Source of the DNA: Actinomadura hallensis
GTDB taxonomy: Bacteria; Actinomycetota; Actinomycetes; Streptosporangiales; Streptosporangiaceae
Reading direction: 5' to 3'
Length of the DNA stretch: 64,000 nt
NCBI RefSeq assembly: GCF_006716765.1
Contig: NZ_VFPO01000001.1
Span: forward strand, 620,001 to 684,000
This document shows positions 25,741 through 34,931 of the stretch, piece by piece (position 1 is the stretch's first letter; each line of letters opens with the position of its first letter). Under the pieces are notes generated by a model. The model had not been told where the DNA came from. It saw only the letters and a list, made by a program, of their open reading frames with translations, and ran no database searches. Position numbers and translations under genes: made by a program.

Positions 25741-25835
25741 GCGGCGCGATCCGGCCGGACCTTCTCGGCCGTCCGGGTGGCGGAACGGGCGCGGACCGTG
25801 GATGTTGGAGGTTCCCGTCCGGAGGGGGACCCACG

Positions 25836-27071
25836 ATGATCATGAACATCGCGTTCCCGCTCTGCGCGGTCATGCTCACGATCGTCTTCCTGTACAAGCT
25901 GCGCTACCTGCGGTCGCGGTGGAGCAGCGCCCGGGTGTGGGCGCTGAGCGCCACGGTGTTCTGCTTCGCCGTCACGATGTGGTCGGCGTTCCCGGCCAGC
26001 GTCCGGGTCATCAACCGGGTCACCGGCGTCCCGAACGTCGCGGAGCTGGTCGCCGCCGTGGGCCTGGCCGCGCTCGGCGGCCTGTTCCTCGTGCTGGCGC
26101 TGCTGTGGCGGTACTCGATGGAGGAGGCGTGGCCCCGGATCCGCTGGGTCCTGCCCGCCTACTCCCTGGTGATCGCCGGCATGGTCGTGCTGTTCGCGCT
26201 GTCGGACGTGCCGGAGGAGCGTCCCGTCGACTTCACCTTCTACTACGCCGCACAGCCGACCGTCGCCGCCATGTACACGATCTACTACACGGCCACGGTC
26301 GTCGGGTCGACGATCCTGACCCGCTGGTGCTTCACCTGGGCGCGGCTGCCCGACTACGCGGACCTGCCCTACCTGCGCCGCGGCCTCCGGCTGTACGCGG
26401 GCGCGAGCCTCGTCCTGGTGGTCTACGCCCTGCTGCGCCTGCTGACGATGGCGGCGAACTGGCTGGGCTCCCGGGCGCTGGACCCGATGGGCAACCTGGT
26501 GCCGGTGCTCGCGGCGCTGGCCGGGTGCTTCCTGCTGACCGCCGCGCTGGTGGTCCCGGTGTGGGGGCCGCGGTGGGGCGCCGCCCGCCGCTCCCTCGGC
26601 CTGTGGTCGGCGTTCCGGACGCTGCGGCCGCTGCACCGCGACCTGCGGGACGTCAACCCGCGGGCGGTGTTCGTAGCGCCGGGACGGCGGCTGGACGTCC
26701 AGCACCGGGTCCGCCGGACGCTGATCGAGCTGAGCGACTGGCGGCTGACGCTGACGCCGCTGTTCGACCCCGCCGTCGGGGAGGCCGCCGCCCGGCTGGG
26801 CGAACGGCAGGGCCTCACCGGCGAGCGGCTCGGCGCCCTGGTGGAGGCCGCCCAGATCAAGGCCGCCCTGTGCGCCTGGCGCGACGGCGTCCGCGCCACC
26901 GGTCCCGACGACCCGGACCCGCTGGACGACGGACGCGACGGCGCCGACCTCGACGACGAACTCCGCTGGTGGCGCCGGGTCGCCCACGCCTACACCAGGT
27001 CGGCCGCCGTCAAGGCCGCGGTCGCGGGGTCTCCGCACACGCCGGACGGAGCGGCCGGTATCCCCAGGTAG
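25836..27071 (+). CDS. MAB_1171c/DUF6545-type membrane protein
   Basis: A 411-residue protein with seven predicted membrane helices in the first 250 residues and a cytoplasmic C-terminal domain (LWSAFRTLRPLHRDLRDVNP, VRRTLIELSDWRLTLTPLFD). It matches an actinobacterial group annotated as putative transporters with no proven function. A GGAGGGGG site precedes ATG 25836. The usual neighbour of this family is an XRE regulator; none lies directly beside it here. The small basic protein and CsbD gene follow on the same strand after about 100-base gaps. Confidence 0.8.
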   Translation: MIMNIAFPLCAVMLTIVFLYKLRYLRSRWSSARVWALSATVFCFAVTMWSAFPASVRVINRVTGVPNVAELVAAVGLAALGGLFLVLALLWRYSMEEAWPRIRWVLPAYSLVIAGMVVLFALSDVPEERPVDFTFYYAAQPTVAAMYTIYYTATVVGSTILTRWCFTWARLPDYADLPYLRRGLRLYAGASLVLVVYALLRLLTMAANWLGSRALDPMGNLVPVLAALAGCFLLTAALVVPVWGPRWGAARRSLGLWSAFRTLRPLHRDLRDVNPRAVFVAPGRRLDVQHRVRRTLIELSDWRLTLTPLFDPAVGEAAARLGERQGLTGERLGALVEAAQIKAALCAWRDGVRATGPDDPDPLDDGRDGADLDDELRWWRRVAHAYTRSAAVKAAVAGSPHTPDGAAGIPR

Positions 27072-27172
27072 GGCCCCGGAGAGGCCCCCTCGGCGCGCCT
27101 CCGTGAGCGGGCGGAATGCATGGAACGTCCCGAATGGGGCACATGGCCGCCGGAACGGGAGAGGAGCGCGAC

Positions 27173-27376
27173 ATGAGGCTGCTGGAGCGGATCTTCCGGC
27201 GTCGCGGGACCGGCCGGCACGGTGCGAGCCCGCGTGAGGGACGCCGTGTGCCGACCTTCCGGGAGATGCACGCGCGGATGCGGACCGAGCGCGCCGAGGC
27301 GAGGCTCATGGCGACGGAGGCGCAGATCCATCAGGAGGCGCAGCGGTACCGCCGCGGAGTGCGCCGCACCGGCTGA
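27173..27376 (+). CDS. Small basic hypothetical protein (67 aa)
   Basis: A 67-residue, very Arg-rich protein predicted to be one long helix (PTFREMHARMRTERAEARLM). The ATG at 27173 has a strong GGGAGAGGAG site. No family is recognised. It precedes a CsbD gene and may be another small stress protein, which is a guess from the neighbour only. Confidence 0.5.
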   Translation: MRLLERIFRRRGTGRHGASPREGRRVPTFREMHARMRTERAEARLMATEAQIHQEAQRYRRGVRRTG

Positions 27377-27458
27377 GGCCCGACGCGCCCACCGCTCACC
27401 GGCGCCCAAGACCCGCCAGAAGCGCGGGACCGCCGGAATCACAGGACTAGGAGATCCC

Positions 27459-27650
27459 ATGGGACTGCTCGACAAGCTGAAGAACAGGACGCAGCGCGCC
27501 AAGGGCCGCGCCAAGGAGGAGATGGGCCGCGAGTCGCGCGACCCGGACCTTGAGGCGGAGGGCCGCAAGGACCGCATGGCGGGCGGAACCAAGCAGGTCG
27601 GCGAGAAGGCCAAGGACGCGGCCCGCGAGGTGCGCCGCAGCGGGCCGTGA
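27459..27650 (+). CDS. CsbD-family stress protein
   Basis: A 63-residue hydrophilic helical protein (LLDKLKNRTQRAKGRAKEEM, then KQVGEKAKDAAREV) matching the CsbD family induced by general stress in many bacteria. Biochemical function is unknown. An AGGAG site precedes ATG 27459. Confidence 0.85.
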   Translation: MGLLDKLKNRTQRAKGRAKEEMGRESRDPDLEAEGRKDRMAGGTKQVGEKAKDAAREVRRSGP

Positions 27651-27810
27651 CCCCCCACCTGATCCCACGCCGCCCGAGCCCGTCCGCACCGGAGTCGACC
27701 CGCCCGCGGTGGGCGACCCCGACACGATCACCGGCCGGACCCGGACGCGCATTCTCCGATCCGACTGAGCGGGACATCGCTATTGCCGGGACCCTGGCCC
27801 GACTCTAAGG

Positions 27811-27824
27811 TGGACACGTGTCCA
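27811..27824. promoter_or_regulatory. Perfect palindrome upstream of the P450 operon
   Basis: TGGACACGTGTCCA is a perfect 14-bp palindrome 37 bases before the first gene of the SDR/CYP51 operon, with CTGATCAG a few bases beyond it. It resembles TetR-type operators. No regulator gene is adjacent, so the binder would be encoded elsewhere. Confidence 0.65.
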
Positions 27825-27861
27825 GTCACCTGATCAGTCAGGCGCGACGGGAGGGCGGAGG

Positions 27862-28644
27862 ATGTCCGAGAAGTACCGGCACCCCGACCGGCGACCCGCG
27901 GTGATCACCGGCGCCTCCTCCGGGATCGGCGCCGAGACGGCCAAGGTCCTCGCCGCGGCGGGCCACCCGGTCGCCCTCGGGGCGCGCCGGACCGACGCGC
28001 TGGAGGAGATCGCCGCGTCCATCCGCGTGGGCGGCGGCGAAGCGGTCGCGCACGCCCTCGACGTCACCGACGACGCGTCGGTGGCCGAGTTCGCCGCGAA
28101 GGCGGCCGCCGACCTCGGCGACATCGAGGTCGTCGTCAGCAACGCCGGCCTGGTCGCGCCCGGCGCGACCATCGACGTCCCGACCGAGCGCTTCGCGCGG
28201 GAGATCGACGTCAACCTCGTCGGCGTCCACCGCGTCGTCCGCGCGTTCGTCCCCGCGATGGTCGAGCGGCGGAGGGGCGACATCGTCTTCGTCTCCTCCG
28301 ACGTCGCCGTCCGGCCCCGGCCCTTCATGTCGGCGTACTCCGCCGGCAAGTGGGGCCTGGAGGGGCTGGCCACCGCGCTGCAGATGGAACTGGAGGGCAC
28401 CGGCGTCCGCGCCTCCATCATCCGGCCGGGGCCCACGTGGACCGGCATGGGCACCGACTGGGACGACGCCGACGCCGCGTTCGTCCTCGAACGCTGGGTC
28501 CGCTTCGGCCTCGCCCGGCACCCGCACTTCCTCAAGGCCAAGGCGCACGCCGACGCGATCGCCGCGATCGTCGGCGCGCCCCGCGGCGTGCACCTCAGCC
28601 TGCTCGACGTCAACCCCGAAGCTCCCGTGGAGGACGAGTCATGA
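27862..28644 (+). CDS. Short-chain dehydrogenase, partner of CYP51
   Basis: A 260-residue NAD(P)-dependent oxidoreductase: TGASSGIG cofactor motif at the N-terminus, SNAG, catalytic Ser in FVSSDVAV and YxxxK in YSAGKWG. Its stop overlaps the CYP51 start by four bases. In Mycobacterium tuberculosis cyp51 (Rv0764c) is also next to an SDR gene (Rv0765c), so the pairing is conserved and suggests the SDR oxidises or reduces the sterol-like product. It is the first gene of a six-gene operon. The ferredoxin that follows cyp51 in mycobacteria is absent here. Confidence 0.9.
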   Translation: MSEKYRHPDRRPAVITGASSGIGAETAKVLAAAGHPVALGARRTDALEEIAASIRVGGGEAVAHALDVTDDASVAEFAAKAAADLGDIEVVVSNAGLVAPGATIDVPTERFAREIDVNLVGVHRVVRAFVPAMVERRRGDIVFVSSDVAVRPRPFMSAYSAGKWGLEGLATALQMELEGTGVRASIIRPGPTWTGMGTDWDDADAAFVLERWVRFGLARHPHFLKAKAHADAIAAIVGAPRGVHLSLLDVNPEAPVEDES

Positions 28645-30026
28645 CGCCCGCCCGGCCCCAGCCGCTCGACGCGATCCCCGAGGTGAGCATGGTCCTGGAC
28701 GATCGGAGCCCCGGCGTCCCGGAGATCATCCGCGGCACCGGTCACCTGCCCGAGCTGCGCACCGACCCGATCGGCCTGCTGCACCGCGTCCGCGACGAGT
28801 GCGGCGACGTCGGGCGCTTCCGCCTCGCCGACAAGAACGTCGTGCTGGTCAGCGGCGCCGAGGCGAACGAGGCGTTCTTCCGGGCGCCCGACGAGGTCCT
28901 CGACCAGGCCGCCGCCTACCCGTTCATGACGCCGATCTTCGGCGAGGGCGTCGTCTTCGACGCCTCCCCCGAGGAGCGCCAGCAGATGCTGCGGAACCAG
29001 GCCCTCCGCGGCGACATGATGCGCGGCCACGCGCAGACCATCGAGGCGGAGATCCGCCGCATGGTCGCCGGGTGGGGCGACGAGGGGGAGATCGACCTCC
29101 TCGACTTCTTCGCCGAGCTGACCATCTACACCACGTCGGCGTGCCTGATCGGCAAGCCGTTCCGCGAGGAGCTCGACTCCTCGTTCGCCCGGCACTACCA
29201 CGATCTGGAGCGCGGCACCGACGCCATCGCCTACGTCGACGCGTACGCCGACATCGAGAGCTTCCGGCTGCGCGACGCGGCCCGCGAGCGGCTCGTCGGC
29301 CTGGTCGGCGGCATCATCGACCGGCGCAAGGCGCGGGGGAAGGTGCCCCGCGAGGAGCGCGACCTGCTCGACGTGCTCATCTCGCTCGACATGAGCGCCG
29401 ACCACATCACCGGCATCTTCATCTCGATGATGTTCGCCGGGCACCACACGTCCAGCGGCACCGCGTCATGGGCCATGATCGAGCTGCTGCGCCACCCGGA
29501 CGTCATGGCCGAGGTCGTCGCCGAGCTGGACGCGCTCTACGCCGACGGGACCGAGGTGTCGTTCCAGGCGCTCCGCTCGATTCCCGTGCTGGAGTCGGCG
29601 CTGAAGGAGACGCTCCGGCTCCACCCGCCGCTGATCATCCTGATGCGGCTCGTGCGGGAGGACTTCGAGGTGCTCGGGCGCACCGTCCCCGCCGGGACGG
29701 TGCTCGCCGCGTCGCCGCGGGTGTCGAACCGGATCGAGGAGGACTTCCCGAAGGCCGGGACCTTCGACCCCGGCCGCTACATCGACCCCCGGCAGGAGGA
29801 CCTGCAGAACCGCTGGACGTGGATCCCGTTCGGCGCCGGGCGGCACCGCTGCGTCGGCAACGCGTTCGCGATGATGCAGATGAAGGCGATCTTCTCCGTC
29901 ATCCTGCGCGACTTCACGTTCGAGGCGGTCGAGCCCCTGGACTCCTACCGGGACGACTTCTCGAAGATGGTGATCCAGCTCCAGCAGCCGTGCCGGGTGC
30001 GGTACCGGCGCCGCGTCCGCGGGTGA
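28641..30026 (+). CDS. cyp51: Cytochrome P450 CYP51 (sterol 14-alpha-demethylase family)
   Basis: A 461-residue P450. The CYP51-specific helix-I motif AGHHTSSGTASW is near residue 266, ExxR (ETLRLHPP) near 323 and the haem loop FGAGRHRCVG with the Cys ligand near 404. Long identical blocks such as LKETLRLHPPLIILMR and NRWTWIPFGAGRHRCVG match mycobacterial CYP51. The enzyme removes the 14-alpha methyl of sterols in three oxidations. Bacteria rarely make sterols, so the substrate may be a host, plant or self-made triterpenoid. It overlaps the SDR gene and lies beside a KstD-like flavoprotein and a CYP142-like P450. No ferredoxin gene is in the operon. Confidence 0.93.
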   Translation: MTPARPQPLDAIPEVSMVLDDRSPGVPEIIRGTGHLPELRTDPIGLLHRVRDECGDVGRFRLADKNVVLVSGAEANEAFFRAPDEVLDQAAAYPFMTPIFGEGVVFDASPEERQQMLRNQALRGDMMRGHAQTIEAEIRRMVAGWGDEGEIDLLDFFAELTIYTTSACLIGKPFREELDSSFARHYHDLERGTDAIAYVDAYADIESFRLRDAARERLVGLVGGIIDRRKARGKVPREERDLLDVLISLDMSADHITGIFISMMFAGHHTSSGTASWAMIELLRHPDVMAEVVAELDALYADGTEVSFQALRSIPVLESALKETLRLHPPLIILMRLVREDFEVLGRTVPAGTVLAASPRVSNRIEEDFPKAGTFDPGRYIDPRQEDLQNRWTWIPFGAGRHRCVGNAFAMMQMKAIFSVILRDFTFEAVEPLDSYRDDFSKMVIQLQQPCRVRYRRRVRG

Positions 30027-30034
30027 GCCGCCCC

Positions 30035-31120
30035 ATGGCCGTCCGCGTCGTGCACGTGGCGACCGGCAACGTCGGCCGCATCGCCCTGTCCCAGCTGATC
30101 GAGGACCCCCGCTTCGACCTGGTGGGCCTGGTCGTGTCCGACCCGGAGAAGGCGGGGCGGGACGCCGGGGAGCTCGCCGGGACCGGGACGGTCACCGGCG
30201 TGAAGGCCACCGCCGACCTGGACGCGGCGCTGGCCGCGCGCCCGGAGTGCACGGTGTACTGCGCGCTCGGGGAGACGCGGCTGACCGGGGCGCTCGCCGA
30301 CGTCCGGAAGATCCTCGCGTCCGGCAGCAACGTCGTCGCCTCGTCGCCCGTCCCGCTCATCCACCCCTGGGGCGTGCTGCCCGACGGCATGATCGAGCCG
30401 ATCGAGGACGCCTGCCGCGAGGGCGGGACGAGCCTCTTCGTCACCGGCGTCGACCCTGGCTGGGCCAACGACCTGCTGCCGTTCGCGATCGCCAGCACCT
30501 GCCGGCGGGTGGAGCAGATCCGCTGCCTGGAGATCGCCGACTACGCCAGCTACGACGGCAGCCCCGTCATCCTCGACTTCATGGGCTTCGGCCGCCCCGT
30601 GGGGGACCTGCCGAAGCTGTTCAGGCCGGGGATGCTGGCGGCGTCGTGGGGCGTCACCCTGCGGATGCTCGCCCGCGGGTTCGGCTTCGAACTCGACGAC
30701 ATCACCGAATGGTTCGAGCAGGAACCGGCGCCGGAGCCGTTCGACGTCGCCGCCGGGCACATCCCCGCGGGCGGGGTGGCGGCCGTGCGGTTCCAGATCC
30801 GCGGCGTGGTCGGCGGCAAGGAGGTCCTCGTCATCGACCACACCAACCGGCTGCGCGCCGACCTGCGCCCCGACTGGCCCCAGCCCGCGCAGGAGGGCGG
30901 CTCCTACCGCGTCGAGATCGTCGGCGAGCCGTCCTACCGCGTCGACGTCTGCCCGTCGAGCGCGAAGGGCGACCACAACCACGCCGCGATCGCCTCCGGG
31001 GCCGGGCGCATCGTCAACGCGATCCCCGACGTCGTCGCGGCCCCGCCGGGGCTGCGGACCCCGCTCGACCTGCCGTTCAACACCGCCCGCGGCGTCTTCG
31101 CGACGACGCTGCCCCGCTGA
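30035..31120 (+). CDS. DapB-like NAD(P)-dependent dehydrogenase
   Basis: A 361-residue oxidoreductase with an N-terminal Rossmann fold related to dihydrodipicolinate reductase (VVHVATGNVGRIAL) and a C-terminal domain like 2,4-diaminopentanoate dehydrogenase (FVTGVDPGWANDLLPF). This family is frequent in mycobacterial lipid and steroid loci with no assigned role. ATG 30035 lies after a GGTGAG; a GTG at 30023 overlapping the CYP51 stop is an equal alternative. Same operon as CYP51, so it probably acts on the same compound or a side product. Confidence 0.85.
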   Translation: MAVRVVHVATGNVGRIALSQLIEDPRFDLVGLVVSDPEKAGRDAGELAGTGTVTGVKATADLDAALAARPECTVYCALGETRLTGALADVRKILASGSNVVASSPVPLIHPWGVLPDGMIEPIEDACREGGTSLFVTGVDPGWANDLLPFAIASTCRRVEQIRCLEIADYASYDGSPVILDFMGFGRPVGDLPKLFRPGMLAASWGVTLRMLARGFGFELDDITEWFEQEPAPEPFDVAAGHIPAGGVAAVRFQIRGVVGGKEVLVIDHTNRLRADLRPDWPQPAQEGGSYRVEIVGEPSYRVDVCPSSAKGDHNHAAIASGAGRIVNAIPDVVAAPPGLRTPLDLPFNTARGVFATTLPR

Positions 31121-31166
31121 ACACCGCCGGTTCCCCGCCGAGGCCCCACCAGAGAGGACGTGAACG

Positions 31167-31904
31167 ATGGGACGTGTGGACGGGAAGGTCGCCCTGATCA
31201 GCGGCGGCGCACGCGGCATCGGGGCGGCCAGCGCCCGCGCGCTGGCCGCCGAGGGCGCCCGCGTCGTGATCGGCGACCTCCTCGACGAGGAGGGCGAGGC
31301 GGTCGCGAAGGACATCGGCGACGCCGCCCGCTACGTCCACCTCGACGTGCGGAGCCCCGACGACTGGAAGGCCGCCGTCGACACCGCCGTGTCCGAGTTC
31401 GGCCGCCTGAACGTCCTGGTCAACAACGCGGGCATCGCCAACGGCTCCGCCATCGGCCGCTTCGGGCTCGACAAGTGGCAGGAGATCATCGACGTCAACC
31501 TCACCGGCCCCTTCCTCGGCATCCGCGCGGCCGCCGACGCGCTCGTCGCGGCGGGCGGCGGCTCGATCATCAACAACTCGTCCATCGAGGGGCTGCGCGG
31601 CACGTCCTGGGCGCACGGCTACGTGGCCTCCAAGTGGGGGCTGCGCGGCCTGACCAAGTCGGTCGCCGTCGAACTCGCCCCGCACGGCGTCAGGGTGAAC
31701 TCGCTGCATCCGGGGCTGATCCGTACGCCGATCACCGAGGGCATCCCCGACGACATGATCCCGATCCCGCTCGGGCGTCCCGGGCGGCCCGAGGAGGTCG
31801 CGGCCTTCGTGGTGTTCCTCGCCAGCGACGAGTCGTCCTACGCCACCGGCACCGAGTTCGTCATGGACGGGGGGACCGTCAACCAGATCCCCCACAAGGG
31901 CTGA
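31167..31904 (+). CDS. Short-chain dehydrogenase, hydroxysteroid-dehydrogenase-like
   Basis: A 245-residue classical SDR: SGGARGIG cofactor motif near residue 12, NNAG, catalytic Ser in NNSSIEG, YxxxK in YVASKWG and the C-terminal YATGTEFVMDGG. It resembles 3-alpha/20-beta-hydroxysteroid dehydrogenases of actinobacteria (FabG3 type). An AGAGAGGA site precedes ATG 31167. In the operon it could interconvert a hydroxyl and a ketone on the steroid-like substrate. Confidence 0.88.
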   Translation: MGRVDGKVALISGGARGIGAASARALAAEGARVVIGDLLDEEGEAVAKDIGDAARYVHLDVRSPDDWKAAVDTAVSEFGRLNVLVNNAGIANGSAIGRFGLDKWQEIIDVNLTGPFLGIRAAADALVAAGGGSIINNSSIEGLRGTSWAHGYVASKWGLRGLTKSVAVELAPHGVRVNSLHPGLIRTPITEGIPDDMIPIPLGRPGRPEEVAAFVVFLASDESSYATGTEFVMDGGTVNQIPHKG

Positions 31905-31956
31905 CCGGCGTCCATCCATCAGCGTCCACACACAGCGGTACGGAGGCGGGCATCGA

Positions 31957-33453
31957 ATGAACGCGCAGACCCCCGCGGGACTGGTCGTCCCGCAGGTGAT
32001 ACCGGCGGCGGACCTCCCCGGCGACGCCGAGCGGTTCGACGTCGTCGTGATCGGGTTCGGCATCGCGGGCGGGTGCGCCGCGCTGGAGGCGGCGCGCTCG
32101 GGCGCCCGGGTGCTGCTGCTGGAGCGGGCCGCCGTCCACGGCGGGACGTCCAGCATGTCGGGCGGCCACTTCTACCTCGGCGGCGGCACCGCGGTGCAGC
32201 GCGCCACCGGCCACGAGGACTCCGTCGAGGCGATGACGCGGTACCTGATGGCCGGCGCCAAGGACCCCGACGAGGAGAAGATCCGCGCCTACTGCGAGGG
32301 ATCGGTCGCCCACTTCGACTGGCTGGAGTCGCTGGGCTTCCGGTTCGAACGCTCCTACTACCCCGGCAAGGCGGTGATCCAGCCCGGCACCGAAGGGCTG
32401 ATGTTCACCGGCAACGAGAAGGTGTGGCCGTTCCGCGACGAGGTCCCCGCCGCGCCGCGGGGCCACAAGGTGCCGGTGCCGGGCGACACCGACGGCACCA
32501 AGCTGGTCATGGACCTGCTGCGCGACCGGATCGAGGAGGCCGGGGCCGAGGTCCGCTACGAGACCGCCGCGACCAACCTCGTCGCCGCCGAGGACGGCAC
32601 CGTCACCGGCGTCGCCTGGCGGAACTTCGACCGGACCGGCCTCGTCGCCGCCGGCGGGGTCGTGATCGCGGCCGGGGGCTACGTCATGAACCCCGACATG
32701 GTCGCCGCCTACACGCCCGTCCTCGGCGAGAAGCTGTTCACGCTCGGCGGCACCTACGACGACGGGCTCGGCATCCGGCTCGGCCAGTCCGTGGGCGCCG
32801 CCCTGGAGCACATGGACGAGCCGTTCATCACCGCACCGTTCTACCCGCCGTCCTCGCTGGTGAAGGGACTGATCGTCAACAAGCGCGGGGAGCGGTTCGT
32901 CGCCGAGGACGGCTACCACGCCCGCACCGCGTACTTCGTCCTCCGGCAGCCGGACGCGACCGCGTACCTGATCGCCGACAGCGACCACATGGACGAGCAG
33001 CGCATGCCGCTCGTCCCGCTGAAGGACGGCTACGAGACCGTCGAGGAGATGGAGGCCGGCCTCGGCCTGCCCCCGGGCTCGCTCGCGCGGACGATGGCGC
33101 GCTACAACGAGCACGCCGCGCGCGGCGAGGACCCCGACTTCCACAAGCACCCCGACTGGCTGGCGCCGCAGGCCAACGGCCCGTGGGGCGTCTACGACCT
33201 CAGCCTCGGCACCGCCCTGTACGCGGGCTTCACGCTCGGCGGCATGGCCACCACCGTCGACGGCGAGGTGCGGCGGGACGACGGGACGGTCATCGGCGGC
33301 CTGTACGCGGCCGGGGCCTGCGCGTCCAACATCGCCCAGGACGGCGCCGGCTACTGCTCGGGGACCCAGCTCGGGGAGGGCTCGTTCTTCGGCCGCAGGG
33401 CGGGCCGCGCCGCCGCCCTGCGCGCCGGAGAGCGTCCCACCAGGACCGCATGA
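31957..33453 (+). CDS. FAD-dependent dehydrogenase, 3-ketosteroid dehydrogenase-like
   Basis: A 498-residue flavoprotein. The FAD site VIGFGIAGGCAALEA begins near residue 31 with the second signature GGTSSMSGG near 62, and the C-terminal FAD region includes AGACASNIAQDGAGYCSG. It belongs with the KstD/fumarate-reductase group and resembles mycobacterial Rv0785. KstD enzymes desaturate ring A of 3-ketosteroids; whether this copy keeps that reaction cannot be judged by eye. It lies between an SDR and a CYP142-like P450, which supports a steroid-type substrate. Confidence 0.86.
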   Translation: MNAQTPAGLVVPQVIPAADLPGDAERFDVVVIGFGIAGGCAALEAARSGARVLLLERAAVHGGTSSMSGGHFYLGGGTAVQRATGHEDSVEAMTRYLMAGAKDPDEEKIRAYCEGSVAHFDWLESLGFRFERSYYPGKAVIQPGTEGLMFTGNEKVWPFRDEVPAAPRGHKVPVPGDTDGTKLVMDLLRDRIEEAGAEVRYETAATNLVAAEDGTVTGVAWRNFDRTGLVAAGGVVIAAGGYVMNPDMVAAYTPVLGEKLFTLGGTYDDGLGIRLGQSVGAALEHMDEPFITAPFYPPSSLVKGLIVNKRGERFVAEDGYHARTAYFVLRQPDATAYLIADSDHMDEQRMPLVPLKDGYETVEEMEAGLGLPPGSLARTMARYNEHAARGEDPDFHKHPDWLAPQANGPWGVYDLSLGTALYAGFTLGGMATTVDGEVRRDDGTVIGGLYAAGACASNIAQDGAGYCSGTQLGEGSFFGRRAGRAAALRAGERPTRTA

Positions 33454-33465
33454 AGGGAGCCCGCC

Positions 33466-34692
33466 GTGAACGCACCCGTCACGACCAAGGACGACCAGCC
33501 GGTCAACGCGACGATCAATCTGGTCAGCGGTGAGTTCTGGGGACGCGACCCGCACCCGGAGCTCCGCTGGATGAGGGAGAACGCCCCCGTCTACTGGGAC
33601 CCGAGCAGCGAGGTCTGGGGGGTGTCGACCTACGCGGAGGTCAAGTACGCCTCCCGCCACCCGGAGCTGTTCTGCAGCGGCGAGGGCATCCGCCCCGACA
33701 ACCCCGCCATGCCGATGATGATCGACATGGACGACCCGGAGCACAAGCTGCGCCGGAAGCTGGTCAGCGCCGGGTTCACCCCGCGGCGGGTCGCCGGCCG
33801 CCGCGCCCACCTCGAACGGATCTGCGACGAGATCATCGACGCCGTCTGCGAGCGCGGCGAGTGCGACTTCGTCACCGACCTGGCCGCGCAGCTGCCGCTC
33901 ATCGTGATCGGCGACGCCCTCGGCTTCGCGCCCGAGGACCGCCAGAAGCTGCTGGCCTGGTCCGACGACATGCTGCGGGCGCTGACCGGCGGCGACGACC
34001 CCGCCCTGCTCGACCGCGCCGCCGACGCGTTCGCCGGCTTCAACGAGTACGCCGCCGCCGTCGTCGCCGACCGCCGCGCCCGCCCCCGCGACGACCTCAT
34101 CAGCGCCCTCACCCACGCCACCGTCGACGGCGAGCGGCTCGACCACGACTCCCTCCTCCAGGAGTCGCTGCTCATCCTCATCGGCGGGGACGAGACGACC
34201 CGGCACGTCATCTCCGGCGGGATGTGGCAGCTGTTCCGGCACCCCGACCAGCGCGCGGCCCTCACCGCCGACCCGTCCCGCATCCCCACCGCGGTCGAGG
34301 AGATGCTGCGCTGGGTTTCCCCGATCAAGAACATGGCCCGCACCGCCACCCGGGACACCGTCCTCGGCGGACGCGAGATCGCCGCGGGCGACACGCTCCT
34401 GCTGCTGTACCCGTCCGCCAACCGGGACGACGCCGTGTTCACCGACCCCGACGCCTTCGACGTCACCCGGCACCCGAACGAGCACCTGGCCTTCGGCAAC
34501 GGCCCGCACTTCTGCCTGGGCAACAGCCTCGCCCGCCTGGAACTCGAGGTGATGTTCACCAAACTGCTGACCCGCCTGCCCGACCTGGAGCCGGTCAGCC
34601 CGGAGGAACCGGCCCACCGTCCCGCCAACTTCGTCTCCGGCTACGAGACCATGCCCGTCCGCTTCACCCCGACCCCGCGCGTCCTCACCTAA
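33466..34692 (+). CDS. Cytochrome P450, CYP142-like (steroid side-chain hydroxylase)
   Basis: A 408-residue P450 with the CYP142 blocks GIRPDNPAMPMMIDMDDP, LILIGGDETTRH (helix I, near 240), EEMLRW (ExxR) and haem loop FGNGPHFCLG with Cys near 350, ending RPANFVSGYETMPV. Mycobacterial CYP142 oxidises C26/C27 of cholesterol and cholestenone as the first step of side-chain breakdown. The GTG at 33466 follows AAGGGAG, 12 bases after the flavoprotein stop. It is the last gene of the operon; an IS110-family element begins 91 bases beyond. Confidence 0.88.
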   Translation: MNAPVTTKDDQPVNATINLVSGEFWGRDPHPELRWMRENAPVYWDPSSEVWGVSTYAEVKYASRHPELFCSGEGIRPDNPAMPMMIDMDDPEHKLRRKLVSAGFTPRRVAGRRAHLERICDEIIDAVCERGECDFVTDLAAQLPLIVIGDALGFAPEDRQKLLAWSDDMLRALTGGDDPALLDRAADAFAGFNEYAAAVVADRRARPRDDLISALTHATVDGERLDHDSLLQESLLILIGGDETTRHVISGGMWQLFRHPDQRAALTADPSRIPTAVEEMLRWVSPIKNMARTATRDTVLGGREIAAGDTLLLLYPSANRDDAVFTDPDAFDVTRHPNEHLAFGNGPHFCLGNSLARLELEVMFTKLLTRLPDLEPVSPEEPAHRPANFVSGYETMPVRFTPTPRVLT

Positions 34693-34783
34693 TGGGAGCT
34701 ACCGGGTCGGCCGCCGCTGGCAGACTCGGTGCCTGGTAGCCGCCGGGGAGTGAGCACTTCCTTCGCCTGGACCTGTGAGTCCT

Positions 34784-34931
34784 GGGGTCAGATCGTGCCC
34801 TCTCCGGTGGTCAGGGATCTTGATCGCTGATGGGATGTCGTGCCCGCCGATCGGTGGCGTGAGCACTGGTCCATTAGGTCGCGACCGTCCCTGCGGGCTG
34901 CTGATCTGGGTCGTGGAGTGTGGAGGCCGGT
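34784..34931 (+). ncRNA. Candidate bridge RNA in the IS110 left end
   Basis: IS110 elements with a long left end encode a structured bridge RNA upstream of the transposase that pairs with target and donor DNA. This 148-base non-coding left end has the right position and holds short self-complementary blocks (GCCGATCGGTGGC, GGTCGCGACC). Guide loops cannot be assigned by eye. Confidence 0.35.

Noticed and set aside
31879..34617. Very long minus-strand open frame over the flavoprotein and P450
   Set aside because: It is a shadow of the two plus-strand genes; all P450 and FAD motifs are on the plus strand.
27862..34692. Complete cholesterol-catabolism cluster
   Set aside because: HsaC/HsaD, KshA/B, Mce and thiolase genes of the known pathway are absent; only oxidation and tailoring enzymes are present.
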